Positions 10,608 through 23,454 of a stretch of 64,000 nucleotides of DNA are shown here, in pieces. Under the pieces are notes generated by a model. The model was not told where the DNA came from and searched no databases. It saw nothing but the letters and a program-made list of their open reading frames with translations. The stretch lies in contig DXIO01000035.1 of NCBI GenBank assembly GCA_019112875.1, forward strand, positions 40,981 through 104,980, read 5' to 3'. A program made the position numbers and the translations under genes. Numbering within the stretch: position 1 is the first letter of the stretch; every line of letters starts with the position of its first letter. The stretch comes from Candidatus Aquabacterium excrementipullorum. GTDB taxonomy: Bacteria > Pseudomonadota > Gammaproteobacteria > Burkholderiales > Burkholderiaceae_C.

Positions 10608-12272
10608 ATGCTGGTGGATTACGTGGTGGTGGGCGGTGGTTCGGCGGGTTGTGTCGTGGCAAGCCGATTGAGTGAGAATCCTGACGTGCAGGTGTGCCTG
10701 CTGGAAGCCGGCCCCAACGACTGGCATCCGGCCATCCACATCCCGGCCGGGATGCTCTGGCTGATGTTCAGCCGCACGCTGAACTGGCAGTTTACGACCC
10801 GCCCCGATGCCCAACTCGCCAATCGCCAGCTGTTCTGGCCGCGCGGGCGCATGCTGGGCGGCTCCAGTTCCATGAACGCCATGTGCTACACCCGCGGCCA
10901 CGCCTTCGACTACGACCACTGGTCCGCCCTGGGCAACCGTGGTTGGAGCTATGCCGAGGTGCTGCCCTACTTCAAGCGCTCCGAAAACCAGGAACGTGGC
11001 GCCAGCGAATACCACGGTGTCGGCGGCCCGCTGAACGTGATGGATTTCAAACGTCCCAATGTGCTGACGGACCGCTTCCTGGAAGCCGCAGAGCAGGCGG
11101 GCTTTCCGCTGAACAACGACGTCAACGGCGCACAGCAGGAAGGCGTCGGCTACTTCCAGGTCACACAGAAGGATGGCCGCCGCTGCAGTGCTGCCAAGGG
11201 CTTCCTGAGCGATGAAGTGCGAGCACGTCCCAACCTCACAGTGCTGACCGGCGCGCAGGCCACGCGCCTGCTCTCGCAAGGGCGGCACTTCACCGGCGTG
11301 GAGTTCGTCCAGGGCCGCCACCGCCGTGAGGTGCACGCGCGCACCGAGGTGATCGTGTGCGCCGGTGCCGTGCAGACACCGCAGCTGCTGATGCTCTCCG
11401 GCGTGGGCGATGCCGAGCACCTGCGCGAGCACGGCATCGCCACGGTGCACCACCTGCCCGGCGTGGGCCGCAACCTGCAGGATCACCTGGACGTGACGCT
11501 CACGCACCGCTCGCTGCAGCGCGTGTCGGCCGGACTGAGCTGGCGCAATATCCTTCGCATGCCGGGCGCCGCCGTCGAATGGCTGACCCGCAGTTCGGGC
11601 ATCCTGACCAACAACGGCGCGGAAGGCTGTGGCTTCATCAAGAGCTCGCCCGACGAGGCCATCCCCGACCTGCAACTGCACTTCATGCCGGCCAGCCTGC
11701 GTGACCATGGCCGCGACCTGCGCTTCCTGACCAACGAAGGCTTCACGATGCACGTGTGCCAGTTGCGCCCCAAAAGCCGGGGCCGCATCACCTTGGCCAG
11801 CAAGGATCCGCTGCAGGCACCCGACATCGACGCCGCCTACCTCACGCACCCGGATGACTTGCGCACCTTGATCAAGGGCGTGCGCCAGGTGCGCCGCATC
11901 TTCGCCTCACAGGCTTTTGACGCCTACCGCGGCGACGAAGTGGCGCCCGGACTGCAGGCCACCAGCGACGAAGCTTTGGAGCGCCACATCCGCGAACACG
12001 CCGAAAGCATCTACCACCCCGTGGGCACGTGCCGCATGGGCCGCGACGACATGGCCGTGGTGGACGATGAACTGCGCGTGCACGGCGTGCACGGGCTGCG
12101 CGTGGTCGATGCGTCCATCATGCCCACGCTGATCGGCGGCAACACGAACGCGCCCGCGATCATGATCGGCGAGAAAGCCGCCGACATGATCCTGCGGGCA
12201 CGCAGGCAGGGACAGCAGCCGGTGGCTACCGTCTCCAGCAATCAGAGCGAGGGTTGTGCGTACGCTGCCTGA
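10608..12272 (+). CDS. GMC family oxidoreductase (choline dehydrogenase-like)
   Basis: [35 protein letters not shown]...[17 protein letters not shown]...[10 protein letters not shown]. Confidence 0.95.
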   Translation: MLVDYVVVGGGSAGCVVASRLSENPDVQVCLLEAGPNDWHPAIHIPAGMLWLMFSRTLNWQFTTRPDAQLANRQLFWPRGRMLGGSSSMNAMCYTRGHAFDYDHWSALGNRGWSYAEVLPYFKRSENQERGASEYHGVGGPLNVMDFKRPNVLTDRFLEAAEQAGFPLNNDVNGAQQEGVGYFQVTQKDGRRCSAAKGFLSDEVRARPNLTVLTGAQATRLLSQGRHFTGVEFVQGRHRREVHARTEVIVCAGAVQTPQLLMLSGVGDAEHLREHGIATVHHLPGVGRNLQDHLDVTLTHRSLQRVSAGLSWRNILRMPGAAVEWLTRSSGILTNNGAEGCGFIKSSPDEAIPDLQLHFMPASLRDHGRDLRFLTNEGFTMHVCQLRPKSRGRITLASKDPLQAPDIDAAYLTHPDDLRTLIKGVRQVRRIFASQAFDAYRGDEVAPGLQATSDEALERHIREHAESIYHPVGTCRMGRDDMAVVDDELRVHGVHGLRVVDASIMPTLIGGNTNAPAIMIGEKAADMILRARRQGQQPVATVSSNQSEGCAYAA

Positions 12273-12844
12273 AGCAGCACGGGCGACACGGCCGATTCAC
12301 GCCACTTGATCGAGCAGCCGATGCTGGCGTTCTGCTCGGCCGGACCATAGCCGTAGTGGGCGATCAGGCGCATGGCGTCGAACAGCTCGCGCGGCTCGTC
12401 CTCCGGGGCCAACTCCTTGCGGGAGGCATCCAGGCGGCCACGGTACTGCAGGCGCAAATCGGCATCGAAGCCGTAGAAATCGGGGGTGCAGACGGCGTCG
12501 TAGGCTCGCGCCACGTCCTGGGTGTCGTCATGCAGGTACTGGAACGGGAACGCGTTCTCACGCGAAAGCCGCTTCATTTCCTCGAACCCGTCTTCCGGGT
12601 AGGCCTCGTCGTCGTTCGCGTTGATGGCGATGGTGTTCACACCATGCTTGGCCAGGTCACGGGCATCACGCAGGATGCGCGGTAGCACGGCCTTCACGTA
12701 CGGGCAGTGGTTGCACATGAAGATGACCAGCGTGCCGCGCGGGCCGGCCAGCTGCTGCAAGGTGTAGAACTTGCCATCCACGCTCTGGAGCCTGAACGGC
12801 GCCGCGGGCCAGCCAATGTCGGCGATCGGGGTGCTCACTGCCAT
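12242..12844 (-). CDS. Thioredoxin-fold/AhpC-TSA-like redoxin
   Basis: FYTLQQLAGPRGTLVIFMCNHCPYVKAVLPRILRDARDL...INANDDEAYPEDGFEEM...CTPDFYGFDADLRLQYRGRLD. Confidence 0.85.
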   Translation of the reverse strand: MAVSTPIADIGWPAAPFRLQSVDGKFYTLQQLAGPRGTLVIFMCNHCPYVKAVLPRILRDARDLAKHGVNTIAINANDDEAYPEDGFEEMKRLSRENAFPFQYLHDDTQDVARAYDAVCTPDFYGFDADLRLQYRGRLDASRKELAPEDEPRELFDAMRLIAHYGYGPAEQNASIGCSIKWRESAVSPVLLQAAYAQPSL

Positions 12845-12924
12845 GCTTCTCTCCTGGTCGAGGGGACTGGTTTCACAACACTCACAATGATCGTGCCCGC
12901 TTCGTGACCGTGCTGTGACGGACG

Positions 12925-13650
12925 TCAAGCCGCCTTCGCGGCCACGGACAGCACGTGGTCGGCCACCGCATCAACCCCCGGAAACACGATATCGGGGTGC
13001 GACGCCTCGATGGGCTGCCCCCCGTTGTAACCGTAAGGCACCGCCCACGCCGCCACGCCTGCACGGCGTGCGGTGTCGACATCGATGCTGGAATCTCCCA
13101 AATGCGCTGCCTGTGATTGAGGCACAGCCAGCGCCTCAAGGCAATACTCGATCACCGCTGGATGGGGTTTTTTCTGTGCCAAGCTGTCACCGCCGACGAC
13201 GAGACGGAAGAATCCGGACAGTCCGGTGGACTGCAGCACCCGCACCGCGAAACGGTGCTCCTTGTTGGTGACGCAGGCCATCTGGATGCCGGCGTCGCGC
13301 AGGCGCGTGAGGCCTTCCAGGCAGCCGGGGTAGAGCTGGCTGTCGGTACCGGTGGTGTCGTGGTAGTGGCTTTCGAAGCGCCGCATGATGGCGTCGAGGT
13401 CGAGGGCCTCCGCCCGGGCGGCCCCGGCCTCCACCGCCTGGGCCAGCAGGCCGCGCATCAGTTCGCGCGTGCCGTGGCCGATCAGCCGGGTCACATCGGG
13501 CAGCGGGCGGCGCGGCAGGCCGATCTCGTGCAATGTCCGGTTCGCGGCTTCGGCGATCTCGCTGGCGGTGTCCACCAGGGTGCCGTCGAGGTCGAAGGTG
13601 ATCAGGCGCACGCAAAGGGGCGCCGGGCGGGAGGCTCGTGGGTCGGTCAT
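12925..13650 (-). CDS. cbbZ: Phosphoglycolate phosphatase (HAD family), last gene of the cbb cluster
   Basis: LITFDLDGTLVDTASEIAEAANRTL...MACVTNKEHRFAVRVLQ...KPHPAVIEYCLEAL...HLGDSSIDVDTARRAG. Confidence 0.9.
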   Translation of the reverse strand: MTDPRASRPAPLCVRLITFDLDGTLVDTASEIAEAANRTLHEIGLPRRPLPDVTRLIGHGTRELMRGLLAQAVEAGAARAEALDLDAIMRRFESHYHDTTGTDSQLYPGCLEGLTRLRDAGIQMACVTNKEHRFAVRVLQSTGLSGFFRLVVGGDSLAQKKPHPAVIEYCLEALAVPQSQAAHLGDSSIDVDTARRAGVAAWAVPYGYNGGQPIEASHPDIVFPGVDAVADHVLSVAAKAA

Positions 13651-13681
13651 GGCGGGGTCCAGGGTCGTTGGCCAGCAGGTG

Positions 13682-14557
13682 TCACTGCATCTGTGCGCGG
13701 CGGATCTCCATCAGCCGCAGGATCATGGGCGTGAGGATGAGCTGCATCGCCAGGTCCATCTTGCCGCCGGGCACCACGATGGTGTTGGCGCGTGACATGA
13801 AGGAGTCCGAGATCATCGACAGCAAATAGGGGAAGTCGATGCCGCGCGGGTTGCGGAAGCGGATCACGGTCATGCTCTCGCCCGCCGTGGGGATGTCGCG
13901 CGCGATGAAGGGGTTGGAGGTGTCCACCACCGGCACCCGCTGGAAGTTGATGTCGGTCTCTGCGAACTGCGGGCAGATGTAGTGCACGTAATCGTGCATG
14001 CGGCGCAGGATGGTGTCGGACACGGCCTCGGGCGAGTAGCCGCGCGATTTGGTGTCGCGGTGGATCTTCTGGATCCACTCCAGGTTGATGATCGGCACCA
14101 CACCGATCTTGAGGTCCACGTGGCGGGCCACGTCCACGGTGTCCGTCTTGGCGCAGCCGTGCAGGCCTTCGTAGAACAGCAGGTCGGTGTCCACCGGCGT
14201 GTCCACCCAGGCGGTGAAGGTGCCTGGCTCCTGGCCGTAGGGCGCAGCCTCTGCCTCGTTGTGCAGGTAGTAGCGCGTGCGGCAGCGACCGGTTTCGCCA
14301 TAGGCACGGAACTGCTGCGCCAGCTCCTGCCACTCGTTGGCATCGGGGCTGAAGTGGCTGAGGTGCCGGTTCTCGCGCTCGGCCTGGGCCATGGCCAGCT
14401 TCATCTCCGAGCGTGTGTAGCGGTGAAAGGCATCGCCCTCGATCACGGCGGCCTTCACGCCCTCGCGGCGGAAGATCGTGTCGAAGGTGGTCTTGACGGT
14501 GGTGGTGCCGGCACCGCTGGAGCCGGTCACGACGATGACGGGGTGGCGTTTGGACAT
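13682..14557 (-). CDS. cbbP: Phosphoribulokinase
   Basis: MSKRHPVIVVTGSSGAGTTTVKTTFDTIFRREGVKAAVIEGDAFHRYTRSEMK; P-loop; proteobacterial PRK type. Confidence 0.95.
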   Translation of the reverse strand: MSKRHPVIVVTGSSGAGTTTVKTTFDTIFRREGVKAAVIEGDAFHRYTRSEMKLAMAQAERENRHLSHFSPDANEWQELAQQFRAYGETGRCRTRYYLHNEAEAAPYGQEPGTFTAWVDTPVDTDLLFYEGLHGCAKTDTVDVARHVDLKIGVVPIINLEWIQKIHRDTKSRGYSPEAVSDTILRRMHDYVHYICPQFAETDINFQRVPVVDTSNPFIARDIPTAGESMTVIRFRNPRGIDFPYLLSMISDSFMSRANTIVVPGGKMDLAMQLILTPMILRLMEIRRAQMQ

Positions 14558-14573
14558 GCTGATGCGCCCCGGC

Positions 14574-15659
14574 TCAGGCTTGTGGCTGCACGAACAGCGA
14601 GCGCGTCTTGAACAGTTGCCACGACACGTTCTCGCTGGGATCCGCGTGGTAGCTGACGATGCGGTCGATCTCGTCCTTGGAGCCCAGGATCACGGGCACG
14701 CGCTGGTGTAGGGTGTCGGGCACCAGGTCGAGCAACTCGCTTGTGCCGTTGGTGGCGCGGCCGCCAGCCTGCTCCACCAGCAGGGCCATGGGCGCGGCCT
14801 CGACCATCAGGCGCAGGCGGCCAGGCTTGCGCGGCTCGCGCGTGTCGCGCGGGTACAGAAAGACGCCGCCGCGCGTCATGATGCGGTGCACCTCGGCCAC
14901 CATGGAGGCCACCCAGCGCATGTTGAAGTCCTTCATGCGCGGGCCGCTGTCGCCGGCCACACATTCGGCCACGTAGCGCTGGATGGGCTTTTCCCAGAAG
15001 CGCTGGTTGGAGGCATTGATCGCGAACTCGCGCGTGTGCTCGGCGATGCGCACATTGTCGTAGGTGAGCACCCATTGCGGCGCGTCCCCTCGCCTGTCCA
15101 GCCCGAAGACCAGCACACCACGTCGGCACGTCAGCACCATCAGCGTGGCCGGGCCGTAAAGCACATAGCCCGCGGCGATCTGCTGGTGCCCCGGCTGCAT
15201 GAAATCGGCCGCGCCGGGTGCCATGCCACGGTAGCGGTGCGGCAACACCGAGAAGATGGTGCCGATCGAGATGTTCGCTTCGATGTTGGACGAACCGTCC
15301 AGCGGATCGAACACCACCAGGTGGCTGCCCTGCGCACCATGGGCGTGGGACACGTGCGGCTGCTCGTGTTCTTCGCTGGCCCAGGCCGCCACATGCCTGC
15401 AGCCCTCCAGGCTGGCGGCCATGAGGTCATCGGCGATCAGGTCGAGCCGCTTCTGTTCTTCACCATGCACATGGCTCGCCCCCGCCAGGCCATGGGCATC
15501 GGCCAGCACGCCCAGCGAGGCGACATCGCTGATGCGCACGCAGGCCCGGGCGACGGCGCACAGCGTCTCGCGCAAGGCCAGGGCCGCGTCCGGGTCCATG
15601 CCGGCCAGGTGGCGTTGCAGGGCCTCGTCGAGCAGGCTGGTCGGGCTGGTGTTGTTCAT
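14574..15659 (-). CDS. cbbF: Fructose-1,6-bisphosphatase class I, Calvin-operon copy
   Basis: [25 protein letters not shown]...YVLYGPATLMVLT...GGVFLYPRDTREPRKPGRLRLMVEAAPMALLVEQAGG. Confidence 0.93.
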   Translation of the reverse strand: MNNTSPTSLLDEALQRHLAGMDPDAALALRETLCAVARACVRISDVASLGVLADAHGLAGASHVHGEEQKRLDLIADDLMAASLEGCRHVAAWASEEHEQPHVSHAHGAQGSHLVVFDPLDGSSNIEANISIGTIFSVLPHRYRGMAPGAADFMQPGHQQIAAGYVLYGPATLMVLTCRRGVLVFGLDRRGDAPQWVLTYDNVRIAEHTREFAINASNQRFWEKPIQRYVAECVAGDSGPRMKDFNMRWVASMVAEVHRIMTRGGVFLYPRDTREPRKPGRLRLMVEAAPMALLVEQAGGRATNGTSELLDLVPDTLHQRVPVILGSKDEIDRIVSYHADPSENVSWQLFKTRSLFVQPQA

Positions 15660-15712
15660 GGGTCCTCCGGTTCTTGTGATGTGTCACTCGTCGTGGCGCA
15701 GTGCGCCGCGCC

Positions 15713-16723
15713 TCAGGCGGCCTGGGCAGCCTGATCGGTGCCGGAGGGCGCGCCGAACAAGCGGCTGGCACGGATGTCGCACGCTTCGATGGTCGTCAGG
15801 TCTTCATGGCTCAGCACGCGGTCACGGTCGGCGAAGAGGCGGCTGGCCTGACGCAGGCGGGCGCGGTCCAGCGCGTTGCGCACGCTGCGCGCATTGGCGA
15901 AATGCGGCTGGGCCACGCGGCGCTGCAGGTAGTCATCGAAGGCGTCACGCGCACCTGGGCCGAAGCGGTAGTGCTGTGCCGCCAGCATGGTGTCGCCGAC
16001 GGACAGCAGTTCGCCCACCGCGTAGTCAGGAAAATCCAGGTGGTGCGCGATGCGCGAGGACATGCCTGGGTTGCTCTTGAAAAAGGTGTCAATGCGGTCC
16101 TTGTAGCCCGCCAGGATCACGACCAGGTCGTCGCGCTGGTTCTCCATGACCTGCAGCAGGATCTCGATGGCCTCCTGCCCGTAGTCGCGCTCGTTCTCGG
16201 GGCGGTACAGGTAGTAGGCCTCGTCGATGAAGAGCACGCCGCCCATGGCCTTCTTGAGCACCTCCTTGGTCTTGGGCGCCGTGTGGCCGATGTACTGGCC
16301 GACCAGATCGTCACGCGTCACGGCCACCAGGTGGCCTTTGCGGATGTAGCCCAGGCGGTGCAGGATCTGCGCCATGCGCATGGCCACCGTCGTCTTGCCC
16401 GTGCCTGGGTTGCCCGTGAAGCACATGTGCAGCGACGGACTCTGCGCTGCCAGGCCATGCGCCGCGCGAAGCTTGTCGATCACCAGCAGCGCGGCGATGT
16501 CGCGGATGCGGGCCTTGACGGGCGCCAGGCCGACCAGGTCCCGATCCAATTCATCCATCACGGCCTCGACCTGGCTTTGGGCCAGCACGTCGGCAACCGT
16601 GCGGAACGCCGGTGTCGGCGCAGCGGAGGCAGACGACACGTTGGCGTCTGCATCGGTCGATGACGCGCGAGGCACAAAAGCCTGCGCCTGGCTGCCAGGC
16701 AGGCTGTAGAGCGGTGCATTCAT
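15713..16723 (-). CDS. cbbX: Red-type RuBisCO activase, AAA+ protein
   Basis: [84 protein letters not shown]. Confidence 0.95.
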   Translation of the reverse strand: MNAPLYSLPGSQAQAFVPRASSTDADANVSSASAAPTPAFRTVADVLAQSQVEAVMDELDRDLVGLAPVKARIRDIAALLVIDKLRAAHGLAAQSPSLHMCFTGNPGTGKTTVAMRMAQILHRLGYIRKGHLVAVTRDDLVGQYIGHTAPKTKEVLKKAMGGVLFIDEAYYLYRPENERDYGQEAIEILLQVMENQRDDLVVILAGYKDRIDTFFKSNPGMSSRIAHHLDFPDYAVGELLSVGDTMLAAQHYRFGPGARDAFDDYLQRRVAQPHFANARSVRNALDRARLRQASRLFADRDRVLSHEDLTTIEACDIRASRLFGAPSGTDQAAQAA

Positions 16724-16746
16724 GGCGATCCCCTCTCGTGCAGGCC

Positions 16747-17187
16747 TCAGCCCTGATAGCGTTCGCCTTCAGGCTGCGCGGCCGAATACGAGCGCGTGCT
16801 GTAGCGCATGCTGCGGCCATCGATCTCCGTGCGCTCCAGGAAGAAGCCGGGCTCCTTCGCCGGGCGGTTGACGATGAAGCTCATCACCACGCTTTCCACG
16901 CCGCGCACCGAATCGAAGGCCAGCAGGCGAATGTAGTGGTTGGGGAAGGCCTTGCGGCACTCCTTCAACTCCATCAACACGCCAGCCGCATCCTGCAGGT
17001 CGAACATGGGGTGGCCGAACATGTCCCAGTAGGTGTTGCGCGGGTGCGGATCGTCCGTGTATTCGACGCTCCAGGCATAGCCCTTCTTCAGGCCGTACTC
17101 GATCTGCTTGAGGATCTCGGCGTCGGTGAGGTCGGGCAGGAAGCTGAACTGGCCTTGCGTCAGGCGGCCGGCGGGATTGGTCATCAT
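16747..17187 (-). CDS. cbbS: RuBisCO small subunit, form I red-type
   Basis: [55 protein letters not shown]...C-terminal extension typical of red-type. Confidence 0.95.
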   Translation of the reverse strand: MMTNPAGRLTQGQFSFLPDLTDAEILKQIEYGLKKGYAWSVEYTDDPHPRNTYWDMFGHPMFDLQDAAGVLMELKECRKAFPNHYIRLLAFDSVRGVESVVMSFIVNRPAKEPGFFLERTEIDGRSMRYSTRSYSAAQPEGERYQG

Positions 17188-17221
17188 GGTGGTGATCTCC
17201 TGTAGGTCCGGTCGTTGCGCG

Positions 17222-19787
<2,566 letters not shown>

Positions 19788-19906
19788 CAGAAGGCCAGAC
19801 CGCCCCCAAGGCCTCATAATCTGACAATTCACCAGACCAGATCTTTCCGGGCTTTCCGGACAAGGCCTGCACCACTCCCACCAGCCATCTCCTGAAGGAA
19901 TGCATC

Positions 19907-21091
19907 ATGACTCGTGAAGTCGTCTTCGTGGGCGCCGCCCGCACCGCCATCGGCACGTTCGGCGGCTCGCTCAAGGACGTCCCGCCCGCCGATCTGGGCG
20001 CCCTGGTCATCAAGACCGCGCTGGAGCGCGCCGGCGTGCAGCCCAAGGACGTGGGCCATGTGGTGCTGGGCAATGTGATCCCCACCGTGCCGCAAGATGC
20101 CTACCTGAGCCGCGTGGCCGCGCTGAACGCCGGTGTGCCGCAAGAGACCCCCGCCTTCAACGTGAACCGCCTGTGCGGCTCGGGCCTGCAGGCCGTGGTG
20201 TCCGCCGCGCAATCCATCCTGCTGGGTGACTGCGACGTGGCCATCGGCGCCGGTGCCGAATCCATGAGCCGTGGCGCCTACCTCGTCACCAGCAACCGCT
20301 GGGGCGCGCGCATGGGCGACGTCAAGATGCTGGACTTCATGCTTGGCGCCCTGCACGACCCGCGCAAGAACATCCACATGGGCATCACCGCCGAGAACGT
20401 GGCCGCCCGCTACGACATCACCCGAGAACAGCAGGACGCCTACGCCGCGCAAAGCCAGCAGCGCGCCGCCGCCGCCATCGAAGCCGGCTACTTCAAGGAG
20501 CAGATCGTTCCGGTCGAGCTGCAGACCCGCAAGGGCACCGTGCTGTTCGACACCGACGAGCACGTGAAGGGCGACACCACCGCCGAGGTGCTGGCCAAGA
20601 TGAAGCCCGCCTTCAAGAAGGAAGAAGGCACCGTGACCGCCGGCAACGCCTCGGGCCTGAACGATGGTGCAGCAGCCGTGGTCATGGCCTCGGCCGACAA
20701 GGCGAAGGAACTGGGCCTCAAGCCCCTGGCCCGCCTGGTGTCCTACGGCCACGCTGGCGTCGAGCCCGAATACATGGGCATCGGCCCCGTGCCTGCGTCG
20801 AAGGCCGCGCTGGCCAAGGCCGGCCTGACCGTGGCCGATCTGGACGTGATCGAATCCAACGAAGCCTTCGCCGCGCAGGCCTGCGCCGTGTCCAAGGAAA
20901 TGGGCTTCCCCAACGAGAAGACCAACCCCAACGGTTCGGGCATCTCGCTGGGCCACCCCGTGGGCGCCACCGGTGCCATCCTGGTGACCAAGGCGCTGTA
21001 CGAACTGCAGCGTGTCAATGGCCGCTACGCGCTGATCACGATGTGCATCGGCGGTGGCCAGGGCATCGCGCTGGTTATCGAACGCGTCTGA
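19907..21091 (+). CDS. Acetyl-CoA C-acyltransferase (beta-ketothiolase)
   Basis: [34 protein letters not shown]...[18 protein letters not shown]...[15 protein letters not shown]...CIGGGQGIA. Confidence 0.95.
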   Translation: MTREVVFVGAARTAIGTFGGSLKDVPPADLGALVIKTALERAGVQPKDVGHVVLGNVIPTVPQDAYLSRVAALNAGVPQETPAFNVNRLCGSGLQAVVSAAQSILLGDCDVAIGAGAESMSRGAYLVTSNRWGARMGDVKMLDFMLGALHDPRKNIHMGITAENVAARYDITREQQDAYAAQSQQRAAAAIEAGYFKEQIVPVELQTRKGTVLFDTDEHVKGDTTAEVLAKMKPAFKKEEGTVTAGNASGLNDGAAAVVMASADKAKELGLKPLARLVSYGHAGVEPEYMGIGPVPASKAALAKAGLTVADLDVIESNEAFAAQACAVSKEMGFPNEKTNPNGSGISLGHPVGATGAILVTKALYELQRVNGRYALITMCIGGGQGIALVIERV

Positions 21092-21130
21092 TCCGACGCG
21101 CGAACGCTCCGGTCATCGGAGCCTTCACCA

Positions 21131-21156
21131 AGCCCGGCATTGCCGGGCTTTTTTTT
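21131..21156 (+). terminator. Rho-independent terminator after the thiolase gene
   Basis: AGCCCGGCATTGCCGGGCTTTTTTTT hairpin plus T run. Confidence 0.85.
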
Positions 21157-21319
21157 GCCCGCTATCAGGGTTGCCCATAGGTATTCATTCAAGGCCGCGT
21201 TGATTAGCATTAAACGGCTTCTGCAAAAAGCAGATGCCATGACAAAGAGGGACGAGGCGGCACCACACCGCAACCGAGCACTTTGTCAGCCCCATAAATC
21301 ATCAGGATCAGGAGTCGAC

Positions 21320-22165
21320 ATGCTCACGCCATGCCGTTCGAAGCACGCGGTGGCCGCGGCCATCATCGCAGCGCTTGCCACCAGCTCCCTTGTTCACGCC
21401 AGCCCGGTCACCATCGAGACGGGCACCTCCTACGACGGATTCACGCTGACCGGCGGTTCGGGAACACTGTCCTTCAGTTCCTCGCTGATCACCGCGCTCA
21501 ATGTCGGCAAGATCACGTTGACGCAGGACGCACCGGCCACGGTGAACGAAACCTACGTCACGACGCCACCGTTCGGCACCACACGTACCGGCGCATCGGC
21601 CAACGCGCCGATCACATCCGTCACGCTGGAAAGCAGTTCGAACGAGGTGCTCTCGGTGGCCACGGCCGGCGGAGCGACGATGACAGCCTCTCCCCTCGCA
21701 GGGGTCTCCCTGGGGGGCACCTTGAGCGTGACCAACATCACCGTCGATCTCAGCAACAAGCGCATCTACGCCAGCATCACCGGCAATTTCACCGGCGTGG
21801 CCAACAACACCTACGCAGCCTACGACAACACCGACATCACGACGAAGAACAACTTCTACCTGTGGAACTTCGCGAACATCACCGGCCCGACGACGCTCAC
21901 GGCCTATGGCGCCTCCAACCAGATCACGGGGCTCACCATCACCACCGACGGCTACAAGCATCTGGTCAGCGCCCTGCGCCTCTATGAGCTGGGGGCCACC
22001 ACGCTGCAGAGCGTGACCGACTACGGATCGATCGCATCCGTGATTCCCAGCAGCGTTCTGGACGACGGCCCCGCCACCAACCTTCCGGAGCCTTCGACGT
22101 ACGCGATGTCAGCGTTGGGTCTGGCCATGATCGCCGCTGCCAGGCGTTTCAACCGTAAGGTTTGA
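21320..22165 (+). CDS. PEP-CTERM sorting domain protein, copy 1
   Basis: N-terminal signal-like segment; C-terminus LPEPSTYAMSALGLAMIAAARRFNRK fits PEP-CTERM (PEP motif, hydrophobic helix, basic tail). Confidence 0.88.
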   Translation: MLTPCRSKHAVAAAIIAALATSSLVHASPVTIETGTSYDGFTLTGGSGTLSFSSSLITALNVGKITLTQDAPATVNETYVTTPPFGTTRTGASANAPITSVTLESSSNEVLSVATAGGATMTASPLAGVSLGGTLSVTNITVDLSNKRIYASITGNFTGVANNTYAAYDNTDITTKNNFYLWNFANITGPTTLTAYGASNQITGLTITTDGYKHLVSALRLYELGATTLQSVTDYGSIASVIPSSVLDDGPATNLPEPSTYAMSALGLAMIAAARRFNRKV

Positions 22166-22203
22166 TGCCGTTTCAGGGCTACTCAAGATACCACTGCACT
22201 ACC

Positions 22204-22271
22204 GTATTTACCCTAGACACCCCCCCGAGTGCACGTTTGTAAATACATGGGTTCCCGTTACGTATGTAACG
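22204..22271. promoter_or_regulatory. Inverted repeats in the spacer between the PEP-CTERM genes
   Basis: GTATTTAC (22204-22211) pairs with GTAAATAC (22239-22246); CGTTAC-GTAT-GTAACG at 22256-22271; region is visibly AT-richer than its surroundings. Confidence 0.45.
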
Positions 22272-22432
22272 ATCGTAAGTTAGGGTCAATGAGAGGTAGG
22301 CAGGCCGAAAACGCACCGTTAGGATGCGCCAGCCCATCGTGAAAAAGGTGGGCTTTCGTGAAGGAGTACGCGGATGCCTTCACAAATAAAGCAGGAAACC
22401 AAAGGTCCGCTGTTAGAGATAGTGGAGAAGAC

Positions 22433-23242
22433 ATGCAATACACACTGAAGACCCTGGCTGCCGCAGCAGCTCTGACTGTCGCTGGCATCGCCAACGCTGC
22501 TCCCGTGACCATCGCCACCGGCGAATCGCTGAACAACCTGAAGCTCGACGGGGGCACTGGCGCCTTGTCCTTCAGCTCGTCGCTGATCACCGCCCTGAAC
22601 GTCGGCAAGATCGTCATCACGGAAGTGGCACCCGCCACGGTGAACGAAACCGTCGTGACCACGCCTCCGTTCGGCAGCACCCGTACCGGTGCCACCGCCA
22701 CGGCTCCCATCGGTTCCGTGACCCTGGACGACACCACGGCCTCCGTGCTGAAGGTCTCCACCTCTGGCGGCGCCCTGCTGAAGGCTGATCCGCTGGCCGG
22801 CGTCTCGCTGGGCGGCACCCTGGCCGTGACCAACATCGCCGTGGACCTGACCACCAAGCGCATCTACGCCAGCATCACCGGCAACTTCACCGGCGTGGCC
22901 AACAACACCTACGCTGCCTACGACAACACGGAAATCACCACGAAGGACAACTTCTACCTGTGGGACTACGCCAGCCTGACTGGCCCGACCGTGGTCAACG
23001 CCGCTGGCACCTACACCAACGCCATCACCGGCCTGACGATCACCACCGACGGCTACAAGCACTTCGTCAGCGCCCTGCGCCTGTACGAACTGGGTGCTTC
23101 GACCCTGCAAGGCGTGACCAACTTCGGTTCGATCAACTCCACGATCAACGTGTCGGCCGTTCCTGAGCCCTCCACCTACGCCATGGCCCTGGCTGGCCTG
23201 GCCCTGGTTGGCGTGGCCGCTCGTCGCGCTCGCAAGGCCTGA
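22433..23242 (+). CDS. PEP-CTERM sorting domain protein, copy 2
   Basis: MQYTLKTLAAAAALTVAGIANAAPVTIATGESL... ; C-terminus VPEPSTYAMALAGLALVGVAARRARKA; long identical blocks with copy 1. Confidence 0.9.
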   Translation: MQYTLKTLAAAAALTVAGIANAAPVTIATGESLNNLKLDGGTGALSFSSSLITALNVGKIVITEVAPATVNETVVTTPPFGSTRTGATATAPIGSVTLDDTTASVLKVSTSGGALLKADPLAGVSLGGTLAVTNIAVDLTTKRIYASITGNFTGVANNTYAAYDNTEITTKDNFYLWDYASLTGPTVVNAAGTYTNAITGLTITTDGYKHFVSALRLYELGASTLQGVTNFGSINSTINVSAVPEPSTYAMALAGLALVGVAARRARKA

Positions 23243-23291
23243 TAGGTCTACGCGTTCAACAAGCCTGCTTCGGTAGGCTTGAGTGCAACGC

Positions 23292-23326
23292 AAAAACCGC
23301 CCTGGTTTCGGCCAGGGCGGTTTTTT
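23292..23326. terminator. Strong hairpin terminator after PEP-CTERM copy 2
   Basis: AACCGCCCTGG-TTTCGG-CCAGGGCGGTT flanked by A and T runs. Confidence 0.9.
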
Positions 23327-23402
23327 CATGGGTGATCCACTTCAGAGCAGAAGGCGCCAAGGCAAGGCCGCGAGGCGCTTGATCCACCGAGCCCTTGCAA
23401 AG

Positions 23403-23438
23403 AAAAGGCGCCTGGCACGGCATGGCCAGGCGCCTTCT
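23403..23438 (-). terminator. Terminator downstream of the RND efflux operon
   Basis: 12-bp stem AAGGCGCCTGGC / GCCAGGCGCCTT. Confidence 0.75.
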
Positions 23439-23454
23439 TACTTCTTGCGTCTTG

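Noticed and set aside
9888-11849. 653-aa minus-strand ORF
   Set aside because: Antisense to the GMC oxidoreductase and overlapping the TetR gene out of frame; low-complexity shadow
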